From NCBI RefSeq assembly GCF_022829515.1, contig NZ_JAKSYL010000250.1:1-33583 (forward strand): a stretch of DNA of 33,583 nt, in the 5' to 3' direction. Under the pieces are notes generated by a model. The model searched no databases. It was not told the DNA's origin and saw only the letters and a program-made list of their open reading frames with translations. The DNA is from Methylobacterium sp. J-048 (GTDB taxonomy: Bacteria > Pseudomonadota > Alphaproteobacteria > Rhizobiales > Beijerinckiaceae). Made by a program: the position numbers and the translations under genes. Positions within the stretch are counted from its first letter, which is position 1. Each line of letters begins with the position of its first letter. Shown here in pieces: positions 1 to 7,854 of the stretch.

Positions 1-141
1 CAAATCGGCGTTTCATGTCCACTTGCCGAGCAAAAAGAGCGCGGCATGGAGCTTCACTGATGGCCGAAAACTGTACTAAGGCTAGAGGGAATTTATGCTC
101 TGTACCCTCGCGGCCTTGTGTCATCTCGCTGAGAGCAATGA
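1..141. repeat. Terminal direct repeat, left copy (circular closure)
   Basis: Bases 1-141 recur exactly at 33443-33583, the very end of the window. An exact repeat reaching both ends is what an assembler leaves when a circular molecule is written linearly with a one-k-mer overlap, and 141 is a common assembler k-mer size. The repeat stops abruptly inside a coding start and has no terminal inverted repeats, so a biological long terminal repeat is unlikely. The unit length would be 33,442 bp. Confidence 0.9.
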
Positions 142-1115
142 TGAAACTTGCAGTTTTGCTCGTCCTGTTTGCCACGTCGATAAATTTGGGAACTGCGGTT
201 GCTCAACAGGTCGCGCCTACACAAAAAATGGAAGAGCCTGTAAAAGCAACAACATCGCCTCTGCCACCAAAGCAAGCACCAGAGGTCGAATCAAAATCCG
301 CAGCAGCGGATAATACAGCCGATCAATCGCCGCCAAAGCCAAGTATGCTGCCGATAGATGGTCAATTTACCGCAACTACATCAGCGCCAAATGGGACCGT
401 TACACTGAATATTCCGAATTCGATCAAGCTGGAAGGTTTTCCGAAAGGAGCAGACAGTGGATCATCTGCGACTGCTTGGATCGCATTGATTGGCGTTATT
501 ATCACTGCTTGCGTAACTGGATGGATTGGCTTGTCAAACGTGGGGTCAGCCGAAGCTACTCGCATTCTCACAGCAAATCAAAACACTCTTGATCGAAATC
601 TCAGGAAATCCCTCGCCGATATGGACGCAAACTTGAGAACTGAGCTAGCTAAACTAGAACAGGCAGAGAGCAGGCGTCAGGCGGACAGAGCACATAGAGC
701 GGGTATGCAAGCCGATTACAACAAAATGAGTATTGAGGAGCGCAGGATTAAAATAGAATTGCAACGTTTGGGCTTCGAAACTGGAGCATCGGACAATAGC
801 ACATACTTATCAGTAATCCGATTTGTACATGAACAGCAGGTTAAAGAAGGCGAACTGTTAAAGGCCTTTTCAGAGCAGCTATTAGGAAAAACGGAGCAAG
901 AGCGCTTGTTTGCTCTGCTTGTCCTTTCTGCCTATGTCAATCTAGACGTTCTAAAAAGACTCACCGATGGAGGGGAGCAGATTATATCAACAGAGAGTTT
1001 GAAAATTCTCGCGAAATCCGCTGATGAAGAAATATCGGCATTTGCTCAGGACATAATCGAAAAACGGACGCCCCCTGCCAGCGCAACGACGATAGCCGAT
1101 CCGTTGAATAAATAA
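138..1115 (+). CDS. Membrane-anchored coiled-coil protein with signal peptide
   Basis: I do not recognise the family. The start is placed at the ATG-ATG pair at 138/141 because the next residues form a typical signal peptide (basic residue, hydrophobic core, AVA cleavage site near residue 22); the reading frame is open further upstream but without such features. A Pro/Ala/Ser/Lys-rich linker follows (residues 25-100). One membrane segment lies at about residues 112-132. After it comes a charged helical stretch (about 140-200) that looks like a coiled coil, then a compact helical C-terminus; total 325 aa. The predicted topology is an exported N-terminus with a cytoplasmic C-terminus. Base composition is clearly AT-richer than the replication genes, which suggests separate acquisition. 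It is not part of a visible operon. Confidence 0.7.
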   Translation: MMKLAVLLVLFATSINLGTAVAQQVAPTQKMEEPVKATTSPLPPKQAPEVESKSAAADNTADQSPPKPSMLPIDGQFTATTSAPNGTVTLNIPNSIKLEGFPKGADSGSSATAWIALIGVIITACVTGWIGLSNVGSAEATRILTANQNTLDRNLRKSLADMDANLRTELAKLEQAESRRQADRAHRAGMQADYNKMSIEERRIKIELQRLGFETGASDNSTYLSVIRFVHEQQVKEGELLKAFSEQLLGKTEQERLFALLVLSAYVNLDVLKRLTDGGEQIISTESLKILAKSADEEISAFAQDIIEKRTPPASATTIADPLNK

Positions 1116-1391
1116 GATCATTCCTCCATATTGTAATCGCGGCCCCGGATCATCGGGAAGGGTGGCACCCAATTTCAACGGCGATCATCGCTAACCTGCG
1201 CGTTCTCCAGCATGATGGTTAGGGATTAACTAACGTAGCGGCATACCTCCTCTCAGCGACGAGCGGCTCGGTTTCTTCTGGTCATATAAATATGTGCTAG
1301 CCTGCCTGAAATCGATCAAACAGAATGGCGGCCAACATGACCGCCGTTATCTCGTGCCAGTGAACAGCTTCAATACTTCATCAAGTAAGGT

Positions 1392-1619
1392 TCACTTGCC
1401 CAACAAGAGTACATACAGCGCCTTCGCCGCCTCGGCCGGCAGCTCGGCCTGCGCGACCCGCTCGAAGGCGGCCAGGCTCTCGCCGCTCGTCATCTCGGTC
1501 GGGATGTAGACCCCCGACTTCACCTTGGTCATGTGGCCGCGCCACTTCTTGCCCTCGGTATTGACGAACACCTGCCCGCCGAGCTTCCGCACGAGGTGTC
1601 GGCTCGGGGACTTGCCCAA
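1392..1619 (-). CDS. Small hypothetical protein, possibly a 5'-truncated gene
   Basis: This 75-residue frame starts with TTG at 1619 and has no clear ribosome binding site. The frame stays open for another 17 or so codons upstream without an ATG or GTG before a stop. The translation has ordinary composition (for example GGQVFVNTEGKKWRGHMTKV), which argues for a real protein or the surviving 3' part of one. The upstream DNA merges into the low-complexity region at 1640-2020, so the original start may have been lost. Function is unknown. It could also be a chance frame in GC-rich DNA. Confidence 0.4.
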   Translation of the reverse strand: MGKSPSRHLVRKLGGQVFVNTEGKKWRGHMTKVKSGVYIPTEMTSGESLAAFERVAQAELPAEAAKALYVLLLGK

Positions 1620-1970
1620 GCGCGTGAAGCCACCGGCAATCGTGACTTGGTGGCGTTGGAGACCCTGGAAGGCTCACGGAACCCATGCGCACCCCGTTGG
1701 AGGCCGTGAACTTCCGGGCAAGGCATTGAAGAAGCAGGAAGATGCGGCGGCCGCGACGCCATTGGAGGGCCTGGAGGGCAGACACCCTACCCCTATTAAT
1801 TATTCCCCGTTTTTGAGTATCCCCCCGGTCCCCCGATCGACCCTGTCCGCACGCCCTCCGGGGACCTCCGGCTACCCCTCTCTTTATTTTCTCAGGTCAA
1901 AGAAGGAAGGATCGAGCCCTCCAGCCCTCCGGCGCCGTCGGATATCCAAAACCTATCAGCGGCTTAACCC

Positions 1971-1999
1971 TTGGAAGGCTGGAAGGCTGAGCCTTCCAA
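1971..1999. repeat. Perfect 10-bp inverted repeat (hairpin)
   Basis: TTGGAAGGCT (1971-1980) and AGCCTTCCAA (1990-1999) form a perfect dyad with a 9-nt loop. The loop repeats GGAAGGCT, and the right flank carries a further partial copy, AGCTTCCAAAG. This makes a small family of direct and inverted GGAAGGCT units. No T-run follows on either strand, so a protein-binding or origin-associated structure is more likely than a terminator. Confidence 0.6.
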
Positions 2000-2206
2000 A
2001 AGCTTCCAAAGCGTCCGCGGCCAGCCCTCCAACCCCTCGCCGAGGGCGCGTGGCGGAGCGCGGACGAACGCTCCGCGAAGCCATGAGCCCAGCGCGGCGC
2101 AAGTCGACTTGCGGGAACCGGACACCGTGCAGTTGCGGCTTTCAAGTCGGGGTTCGCCCGGAGAGGGGCCGCTAGCCATAGTCCCGCAGTGCAGGTCGCC
2201 CTGGGA

Positions 2207-2957
2207 GAGACCCGCGCCGCCGACTTGAGGTGCGACTTGAGTTGAGGCTTTCGAACCACAATCAGGCTGGATAAGGTTCGCTACCCCTCGACCCGCGAGC
2301 CGAACCCTCCAAGAGGGACCCGTGAGTGCGCGGCCGAGAGGTCCTTACAACCTGAGCGCGACCCGTGCAGCGGGAACCGTGCCGACCTGTGCATCGGTTG
2401 GGACATGGGGCCACTAGAAGAGACCCGCCACCTCTCGCCCCGCACAAAGGGAATGCCCAGGAGGGACCCATGAGCCCCCGGCGGCTCCCAACCTGATAGC
2501 CCGGCTGGACCGGTCGCCTGTTAGCCTCGACCCCCATCTCCGTTAGCTTCGTTAGCCCTAACGGCGGATCCAGCCTTACTGGAAGTTCCCCACGCTCTTA
2601 CAGGCCGTGACCCGGGAGCGACCGACAGGGACCCAAAGGGCAGGGGTGGGCCGTCGGTTGACCTGCAAGCGCGCAGCTCTGTGCGCGGCGTGAGGTGTCA
2701 CCTGCCCACCACGAACCTGTCACCCCTGTCACCTCAGGATCCCGACCGTCTGGCTTGCGCGAGCCTGCCACCCTTCGGCGCGTGATGACCTACCGAACCG
2801 GAAGGACCCGGGGTGAGAAGCGCCAGGTGTCAGGGGGCGACCCATGTGTCAGGTCCGCCTGTCTCCATGTCAGGTGTGTCAGGTCAGGATTTGAGGACTG
2901 CCGCTGGCGAACCCCGGGCGTCTATTGCCCGCGCATGTCCGATCTCGGGGGAGGGAC
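2207..2957. repeat. Dispersed GRGACCC(R)TG-type motif, about nine copies
   Basis: Copies resembling GAGGGACCCGTG occur at about 2207, 2315, 2358, 2419, 2461, 2626, 2803, 2836 and 2951. Examples are GAGGGACCCGTGAG, GAGGGACCCATGAG and GAGGGACCCGCTG. The core GGGACCC is nearly self-complementary. Spacing is irregular, so these are not classical phased iterons. The density within a non-coding stretch exceeds what I would expect by eye, but GC-rich composition inflates it. Confidence 0.4.
2696..2885. repeat. Cluster of TGTCA motifs, possible iterons
   Basis: TGTCA begins at 2696, 2718, 2727, 2828, 2847, 2868 and 2877, mostly in the contexts AGGTGTCA, CCTGTCACC or TGTCAGGT. The last pair makes the direct repeat TGTCAGG-TG-TGTCAGG. 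Seven copies in 190 bp of non-coding DNA, about 300 bp downstream of the helicase gene, suggests binding sites for a replication protein. The evidence is motif recurrence only. Confidence 0.4.
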
Positions 2958-3174
2958 CCGCTGCGCCCCTGCTCATAAGGCGATCGGTGCGGTCGCGAGC
3001 GCATCGTATCCCGCCCCTCGACATCATCCCCACGCCGCCCTCGCCAAGCCCTCCGCGCCCGGAGGGCCGCAGCTCTCCCGTCCCGTCATTGGCATGGAAG
3101 GGTGCGGCCCAGGAGAGGTCAGGGGGCGCGGGGGCGGGAGAGGCCGCGGGCCATTGGCAAGGTGCGTCGGCCGG

Positions 3175-5409
3175 TCAGACGACGCGGATCGTGTAGAAGG
3201 TGCTGCCGGAGTGCTGCTTCGTGACGTCGTACCCGTGATCGCGCAGGACCTGCCCGATGCGATCCATGGCGTTGCCGAGGATCTGCGGCGTGCGCGGCCA
3301 CATTGGGCTCCGGGTCTTGGCTTCGGGCGTCACGTCCGGGTGCGAGATCGCCTCGAGAAGATGCGTCGCGGTCCCCTTCCACTCAGGTGGTGTCAGGCCC
3401 TGCATCATGCGGTGGATCGCCTGCGCGATCGGGTCGTTCTCGAAGGTGCTGTCGGACTGCTGGCGCTGGTTGGCCATGAAGGCGTCATAGACCTCGCCCC
3501 CGTCCCAGCCGAGACCGGGTGCGACGGCGGCCGACCACTGCGCGAAACCGGCCAGCCGCGGCAGCTTGTCGAGGACGATCTCGCTCTCAAGCTGGAGGCC
3601 GCGCGACATCGCCTCCAGGAGGGTGCCGAGCACGCGCGGGGCCGCGTCCTGCCACTCTGCCTCGATCTTCGTCGAGGTGGCGCGGACCTCGGCCGAGACT
3701 GGCTGCAGGCGCACGGTGATCGCCCGCTGGGCGAGGTCGGGCCGGTTGGCCAGCGTCGGGATGCCGTTGAGGATCACCGGGCGCTTGGCGCGCAGGATGG
3801 TGAGGTCGGCGTTCGTGTGCATCGACCGCTTCGCCAGCGAGCCGCCGGTGGCGAAGATGCACAGCGTGTCGCTCATCCAGTTCTCGATCTTCGACAGGTT
3901 GTCGAGGGCGAGCACGTGCGCGTGCTGGGCGAGCACGAACAGGTCGCGGTCCTCGTCCGGGGCCGACGAGATGTCGATCTCGTGCGGGTCGATGATCGAG
4001 CGCAGCAGGCGGCTCAGGGTCGATTTGCCGGTGCCCTGCTCGCCGTTGAGGATGAGGAGCGGGTACTCCCGCGCCTCGCGGATGGCCGAGAGCATCCACA
4101 TCACGATGAGCTGGAAGTCCGTCTCGGTCTCGACGTTGACAAAGCGGCGCATCTCCTCGATGCCGCGCTCCGACCCGAGTTCCGGCTCAGGCAGCGGCTG
4201 CATGCCCTCGGGCCGAATGAACGGCAGGTCGTGATCCTCCAGGATCTCGACACCGCGCGCGCTGACCTCGACCACTTCCCATTTCGGACGCCCGAGATCG
4301 AGGTAGAGGCGACCGTCGCGCTCGCCGACCCGCAGCCACGGCCGCCGGCAGGGGCCGTCCTCGCGGGCGAAGCTGATCAGGAGGCGCGTCGTCTCCTCCA
4401 GGCCCGACTTCGACGGGATCCGGCCGGTTTCCTTGTAGGCGCGCAGGGTGAGCATCTGCCCGAACGCCTCGGAGTCTATGCGCCAGTTCTCCCGATGGCC
4501 GTCCTTCATCCGGACCGTCGCATAGGCGGTCCGATCCGGGGCGTGCCAAAGGTCGAAGTCGCCGGCGTAGCCCATCAGGGTCTCGTGCCAGGGTGGCCGG
4601 CCAGGGCCGCGGCCGCCGCCCTCGCCCTCATCCTTGGCCTTGCGCTTGCCCGAGCCCTTGGATGCGCGGTGGTCGGCGAGCTGGATCGGCTCCGCCGCGC
4701 CGCCCCCGGGTGCTGCGGTAGGCTCGGCCGACCGCGCGCCGGCCACGAGGAAGCGGACCCGATCCGTCCTCCAGCCGGCGGCCAGGGCGTCGGCCGCATC
4801 CCAGCCCGGATTGCCCTCGGCCTCGATGGGTGGCGCGATCCGGACGACGGAGGCCGCGCCCGCTGCCGTGGCGAGGCCGTGCACCGCGTCGGCGTAGGCG
4901 ATGCCGGGCGCGTCCGCGTCCGGCCAGATGACGACGGTACGGCCCCGCAGCGGGGTCCAGTCGGCTTTAGGCGCTGATTTCGAGCCGTTGGGGCTGGTGA
5001 TTGCCACGTAGTCCGGCAGCAGCAGGGCGGCGGCATCGGCGGATTTCTCGCCTTCGGTGACCACCACGGGAGCCTCAGGGCGGGCGGCGAGACGGTCGAG
5101 CCCGTAGAGTGGGCGCGGCGCGGGCCACGCCTCCCAGCGCCATTTCGCGGGGCCGCCGGCTGCCGAACGGAACAGCACCAGGGGCCGGAAATCCTTGCCG
5201 CCGTCGGGCTTGTTGAAGCGGCAGGCGAAACCGAGCGGGTTGCCGGCCGCATCCCGGTACGACCAGGTCGCCGAAGGCGCCCCGAGGCTCGGGTGTGTCT
5301 TGGGCGGCTGGGGCGCGTCGGACGGCACCGGCAGGACCGGCACGAAGGCCGGGGGCTTCTCGGGCCGGGGCGCGGGGCCGCCGGCGATCGGCGCGAACGG
5401 ATCACTCAT
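3175..5409 (-). CDS. Toprim-helicase replication protein (P4-type primase/helicase)
   Basis: This 744-aa protein should prime and unwind DNA for replication of the element. A Pro-rich N-terminus precedes a Toprim region with TEGEK at residues 118-122 and DADAPG at 164-169. A basic linker follows (250-272). The ATPase domain has Walker A GEQGTGKST at 456-464 and a Walker B-like VLALDN at about 499-504. The C-terminal module from W677 (WKGTAT) to the end resembles the C-terminus of the antirepressor-like protein at 8763-9542. The start ATG overlaps the end of the upstream gene by 8 bp (ATGAGTGA), indicating translational coupling. It is the last gene of a four-gene minus-strand operon. The family assignment (virulence-associated-E/P4 alpha-like) rests on motif order; Toprim and helicase are clear. 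Confidence 0.85.
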   Translation of the reverse strand: MSDPFAPIAGGPAPRPEKPPAFVPVLPVPSDAPQPPKTHPSLGAPSATWSYRDAAGNPLGFACRFNKPDGGKDFRPLVLFRSAAGGPAKWRWEAWPAPRPLYGLDRLAARPEAPVVVTEGEKSADAAALLLPDYVAITSPNGSKSAPKADWTPLRGRTVVIWPDADAPGIAYADAVHGLATAAGAASVVRIAPPIEAEGNPGWDAADALAAGWRTDRVRFLVAGARSAEPTAAPGGGAAEPIQLADHRASKGSGKRKAKDEGEGGGRGPGRPPWHETLMGYAGDFDLWHAPDRTAYATVRMKDGHRENWRIDSEAFGQMLTLRAYKETGRIPSKSGLEETTRLLISFAREDGPCRRPWLRVGERDGRLYLDLGRPKWEVVEVSARGVEILEDHDLPFIRPEGMQPLPEPELGSERGIEEMRRFVNVETETDFQLIVMWMLSAIREAREYPLLILNGEQGTGKSTLSRLLRSIIDPHEIDISSAPDEDRDLFVLAQHAHVLALDNLSKIENWMSDTLCIFATGGSLAKRSMHTNADLTILRAKRPVILNGIPTLANRPDLAQRAITVRLQPVSAEVRATSTKIEAEWQDAAPRVLGTLLEAMSRGLQLESEIVLDKLPRLAGFAQWSAAVAPGLGWDGGEVYDAFMANQRQQSDSTFENDPIAQAIHRMMQGLTPPEWKGTATHLLEAISHPDVTPEAKTRSPMWPRTPQILGNAMDRIGQVLRDHGYDVTKQHSGSTFYTIRVV

Positions 5410-5713
5410 ACGCGGATACGCCCACCATCTCGGCGACGCGCTCGGCCGCCTCGGCTTGGTCCAGGTCGAACAGGTAGCTGGCGAGCGCGACGAGATCGCC
5501 GCCGCGGTCGCCGGTGGCGAAGTCGCCCCACCGGCCGTTGCGCAGGTTGACCTTGAAAGAGCCGGGCTTGCCGTCGCCGCGCCTCGGATTGCGGACCACC
5601 CACTCGGCCCCCTCGCGCCGGCCGCCGGGAAGCCAGCGCGTCACGATGGCTTCGGCGTGCGAGAGCGCCGCTGCCGCCACCCGGGCGAAGGCGATGCGGT
5701 GACCCCGCCTCAT
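5402..5713 (-). CDS. Zinc-less primase N-terminal (CHC2-like) domain protein
   Basis: This 103-aa protein carries the pattern NPRRGDGKPGSFKVNL (about residues 42-57), then NGRWGDFATGDRGGDLVALA, followed by a short helical tail. The layout matches the N-terminal DNA-recognition domain of DnaG/P4-type primases, but I see no Cys or His ligands, so it would not bind zinc. The Toprim and helicase parts are on the next gene, with an 8-bp overlap. Its own start overlaps the previous stop by 4 bp (ATGA). I infer that the two proteins together make a split primase-helicase. It could alternatively be a separate accessory DNA-binding factor. Confidence 0.75.
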   Translation of the reverse strand: MRRGHRIAFARVAAAALSHAEAIVTRWLPGGRREGAEWVVRNPRRGDGKPGSFKVNLRNGRWGDFATGDRGGDLVALASYLFDLDQAEAAERVAEMVGVSAYE

Positions 5714-6369
5714 CTGCCCGCTTCCTCGGCGAGCGCGTCCACGGAGGCGGCCCCGATCAGGGCCAGGAGCCGCAGGATCGCCATGCTCCGATCGCCGCCC
5801 TGGAGCCGCCAGACGTGGGCGCAGAGACGGTCGAAGCCGCGCCCCTCCGCGAGGCGCGAGCGGAATTTCGTGGTCGCGGGGTCGTAGTCGACGGGAACAT
5901 CAAAGCGGTGCGGGCCCAGCTCCTCGACCGAGACCGTGTCGTGCGGCGTGATCTGGAGCCGCACGGACCCGTTCGGCAGGACGCTCGCCCGGGGGCAGAG
6001 TTCGAGGACGAGCTTGTGCCCGTGCGGCTCGATTGCCTGCATGAGCCGGCGCATCCTGGTCGCGCTGATGCGGGGATGCCCGGCATGGGCCTTGGCGATC
6101 TCGGCCGCGAGCAGCTCGACAACGCGCCCCGGCAAGCGCGGGCGGCCTGGATGCCTGGGACCGTCGCCGCCATGGTTCTTATGGGCCCGGATGTAGGCCG
6201 CGACCGTGCGCGGGTTGTACAGGACGCGGTTGCCGACGCGCTCGAAATCCGGGCCGGTCCCGCGCTGACGCTTGGCTTGCAGGGTGCTCGCCGAGACCCC
6301 GATGAGCGCGGCGGTCTGCGCCTCGGTCAGGAGGGCGTCGCCTGTTGTGATAGGGGGCACGCTATTCAC
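5710..6369 (-). CDS. HTH (excisionase-type) DNA-binding protein, replication operon
   Basis: The start is placed at the GTG at 6369, which overlaps the stop of the preceding gene as GTGA. The longer upstream reading gives Arg/Pro-rich sequence typical of a shadow. The 219-aa product has an N-terminal helix-turn-helix of the MerR/excisionase type (LTEAQTAALIGVSASTLQAK, then VGNRVLYNPRTVAAYI, about residues 14-60). A linker GGDGPRHPGRPRLPGR follows, then a C-terminal region of about 130 residues that I do not recognise. Its stop overlaps the next start by 4 bp. Position suggests origin recognition or loading of the downstream helicase-primase; that role is inferred from context. Confidence 0.7.
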   Translation of the reverse strand: MNSVPPITTGDALLTEAQTAALIGVSASTLQAKRQRGTGPDFERVGNRVLYNPRTVAAYIRAHKNHGGDGPRHPGRPRLPGRVVELLAAEIAKAHAGHPRISATRMRRLMQAIEPHGHKLVLELCPRASVLPNGSVRLQITPHDTVSVEELGPHRFDVPVDYDPATTKFRSRLAEGRGFDRLCAHVWRLQGGDRSMAILRLLALIGAASVDALAEEAGR

Positions 6370-6587
6370 GGGCGCGCTCCCCCGTCGGCGGGGCTCGGGT
6401 CCACCGTGCGCGCGGCGAGCCACGCCTCCAGCGCCCGGCGGCTGTAGCGGACCGCGCCCTCGACCTTGATGAAGGGCGGGCCGCGATGCTGCTGACGCCA
6501 CATCTGCAGCGTCTGTCGTTTGACCCCGCAGCGCGGGGCGGCTTCGGTCTCGGGGAGGAGCTGATCCTCGTCGTCGTGTCGTGCCAT
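6366..6587 (-). CDS. Small AlpA/excisionase-like HTH protein
   Basis: This 73-aa protein begins with acidic residues and then a winged HTH of the AlpA/Xis type: LLPETEAAPRCGVKRQTLQM, then FIKVEGAVRYSRRALEAWLA. The ATG at 6587 is preferred because AGGA lies about 10 nt upstream; a GTG at 6596 would leave almost no spacer. It is the first gene of the replication operon, and its stop overlaps the next gene by 4 bp. The dyad-rich region just upstream (6642-6725) is a plausible autoregulatory target. Proteins of this type regulate transcription or assist recombinases; here the replication operon favours a regulator. Confidence 0.7.
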   Translation of the reverse strand: MARHDDEDQLLPETEAAPRCGVKRQTLQMWRQQHRGPPFIKVEGAVRYSRRALEAWLAARTVDPSPADGGARP

Positions 6588-6641
6588 CGTGCTCACGTCC
6601 TGTCGTTCACGATGGCTGATGGTCGCTTGTGGTGGCTCCGT

Positions 6642-6725
6642 TGTCCGTGGATCGGCCCGCGAAATGTGCGGGGCCGCGGTCCATGGATCGAAGGCCCCGA
6701 GAAATCGGCTGACGATCCACGGACA
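6642..6725. promoter_or_regulatory. Operator-like dyads upstream of the replication operon
   Basis: TGTCCGTGGATCG (6642-6654) is inverted perfectly at 6713-6725 (CGATCCACGGACA). A related copy, GGTCCATGGATCG, sits at 6678-6690. The middle copy is itself framed by GGGGCC (6670-6675) and GGCCCC (6693-6698). The region lies between the minus-strand gene ending at 6750 and the start at 6587. This is where the promoter and operator of the replication operon should be. A 15-bp piece, CGTGGATCGGCCCGC, recurs at 31418-31432. Confidence 0.6.
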
Positions 6726-6749
6726 GGCGCACCGATCTGTGCATGGGCG

Positions 6750-6947
6750 TCACGACGGTCGGCGGCCCAGCCGCTCGATCGCCTCCCGGCAGGTCTCGAA
6801 GGCGACGCCGAGGGTGACGGCCAGGGCGCGGGCCGTGGCCTCATCGAAGGTCCAGTACGCCGCGGCCACCAGGTCGCGCCGGTCGGCATCGTCCACCAGG
6901 TCGAGGTCCTCGAACCGAGGCGGGAGGTAGGGCGGCGGCCACTTCAC
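6750..6947 (-). CDS. Small hypothetical protein, end of four-gene operon
   Basis: This 65-aa acidic helical protein starts KWPPPYLPPRFEDLDLVDDA after a GTG at 6947. The start is fixed by a GTGA overlap with the stop of the upstream gene; the longer upstream reading is Arg-rich shadow sequence. The C-terminal half (ATARALAVTLGVAFETCREA) looks like a small helical DNA-binding or adaptor fold, but no family is recognised. It ends about 25 bp before the dyads that precede the replication operon, so readthrough into that operon is possible. Confidence 0.65.
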   Translation of the reverse strand: MKWPPPYLPPRFEDLDLVDDADRRDLVAAAYWTFDEATARALAVTLGVAFETCREAIERLGRRPS

Positions 6948-7267
6948 GGATTGCTTGGCTCGACTTCGACAAGCACGAGACCGATGAGATGCGGCACGAG
7001 GCGCTGTGCTTCGAGGTTCACCTTCCGCGCGAGCGATAGGTCCCGCGAGACCTTGAGGGCCAGACCTTCGGCGACGGCGGGGTTCTCTCCGCACTCGTTG
7101 GCGAGGAGCGCGGCGGCGTCGGAGGCCTCGCGCAGGTAGCCCTCCAGACAGCGCATTTCGCACAGAAACCTCATCGTCTCAGCTGGGACCGGGGGGCTTG
7201 GCATCCCCACGGCGGCGGAGCCGACGCGCTGGCCGTCGACAGTGGCGAGCTGGAGGAAGCCGGTCAT
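6944..7267 (-). CDS. Hypothetical protein
   Basis: The start is the ATG at 7267, which overlaps the previous stop (ATGA). The product is 107 aa. It begins MTGFLQLATVDGQRVGSAAV, followed by a helical middle with FLCEMRCLEGYLREASDAAA and a C-terminus ending VLVEVEPSNP. No known domain is recognised. Four-base overlaps on both sides show that it is translated as part of the 8123-6750 operon. Confidence 0.65.
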   Translation of the reverse strand: MTGFLQLATVDGQRVGSAAVGMPSPPVPAETMRFLCEMRCLEGYLREASDAAALLANECGENPAVAEGLALKVSRDLSLARKVNLEAQRLVPHLIGLVLVEVEPSNP

Positions 7268-7854
7268 GACCGCGCCTCCCGTGTCGAGGGGCGGAAGGTC
7301 AGCGACCACGCCGCTTCGGCCTCGGGCGAGGTCAGAGGGCACCCGACCGCGGCCAGGACGATGGCGGCCCGCCGCTGCGCCTCGACACCCTCCCGGACCC
7401 AGCCGGTAGGGCTGTCATCGTGGAACTTGAAGCCAGGGTTGTCGCCCGGCACGAACTTGCTCGGCTCTGGCCAGAGGGCCGAACAGTTCAGCGCCATCCG
7501 CTCGTAGTGCAGCCATGCCGAATAGGTCGCCAGCAGGCCGGAGGTGACCGGCACGGCCGCCGCCGAGGGCTGGCCGATCAGGGTGACGCCGCCCCCGATG
7601 AGGGGCAGGGTCGTGAGGCCGCGCAGGAAGCCGCGACGGGCGAGGGGCATGCTCATAGGGAGCCCGTCTTGGAAGCCTACGGCCATGACGAGCCGGGAGT
7701 GGATTTCCTCGATGAAGCGGGCGGCGGCCTCGACACCGCGTTGCGAAGGGTCGCGCGAATGCGAGGCGTCGATAAGCAGCGACGCGATGCCGGCGAGGTC
7801 CTGAAGCGCGCTTTTGACCTCGGCCGCATCGAGTGGGCGGACGAGGGCGATCAT
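7264..7854 (-). CDS. Hypothetical protein with internal twin-arginine motif, possibly two fused genes
   Basis: The 196-aa frame opens with a 66-residue soluble helical region (start ATG 7854, overlapping the upstream stop by 4 bp). At residues 67-100 it carries MSMPLARRGFLRGL, a hydrophobic run (TLPLIGGGVTLIG) and PSAAA. That is the layout of a Tat signal peptide (RRxFLR, hydrophobic core, Ala-rich cleavage site). A Tat signal works only near an N-terminus, so either translation also starts internally at 7656 or 7650, or two genes have been fused by loss of a stop. No good ribosome binding site precedes 7656. The C-terminal 95 residues (YSAWLHYERMALNCSALWPE) match no family I know. Confidence 0.6.
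   Translation of the reverse strand: MIALVRPLDAAEVKSALQDLAGIASLLIDASHSRDPSQRGVEAAARFIEEIHSRLVMAVGFQDGLPMSMPLARRGFLRGLTTLPLIGGGVTLIGQPSAAAVPVTSGLLATYSAWLHYERMALNCSALWPEPSKFVPGDNPGFKFHDDSPTGWVREGVEAQRRAAIVLAAVGCPLTSPEAEAAWSLTFRPSTREARS

Larger units (their letters stand above)
1620..3174. other. Long non-coding GC-rich region, candidate replication origin
   Basis: About 1.5 kb contains no frame that looks like a gene; those present are Arg/Pro/Ser-rich shadows. It holds a perfect hairpin (1971-1999), a dispersed GGGACCC-type motif (2207-2957) and a cluster of TGTCA motifs (2696-2885). It lies directly downstream of the primase-helicase operon (3175-6587, minus strand). Phage- and plasmid-type helicase-primases often act at an origin beside their own gene, so this is a reasonable place to look for oriV. 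No AT-rich unwinding element is obvious except the short stretch near 1796-1804. Confidence 0.45.

Noticed and set aside
1..141. Terminal repeat as a transposon long repeat or attachment site
   Set aside because: It ends exactly at both window edges, has assembler k-mer length, and lacks terminal inverted repeats or flanking duplications.
1525..2175. A 216-residue plus-strand frame
   Set aside because: Low-complexity Pro/Arg/Ser composition without motifs or a ribosome binding site, in GC-rich non-coding DNA where long chance frames are common.
2695..4977. A 760-residue open frame on the plus strand
   Set aside because: It is the antisense shadow of the Toprim-helicase gene: Arg/Gly/Ala-rich with no domain character, while the minus strand encodes clear Toprim and Walker motifs.
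7211..7220. A GTCGACAG sequence resembling the 24-bp element core
   Set aside because: It lacks the leading T of the core and has neither outer arm. It lies inside a coding sequence and is probably chance.
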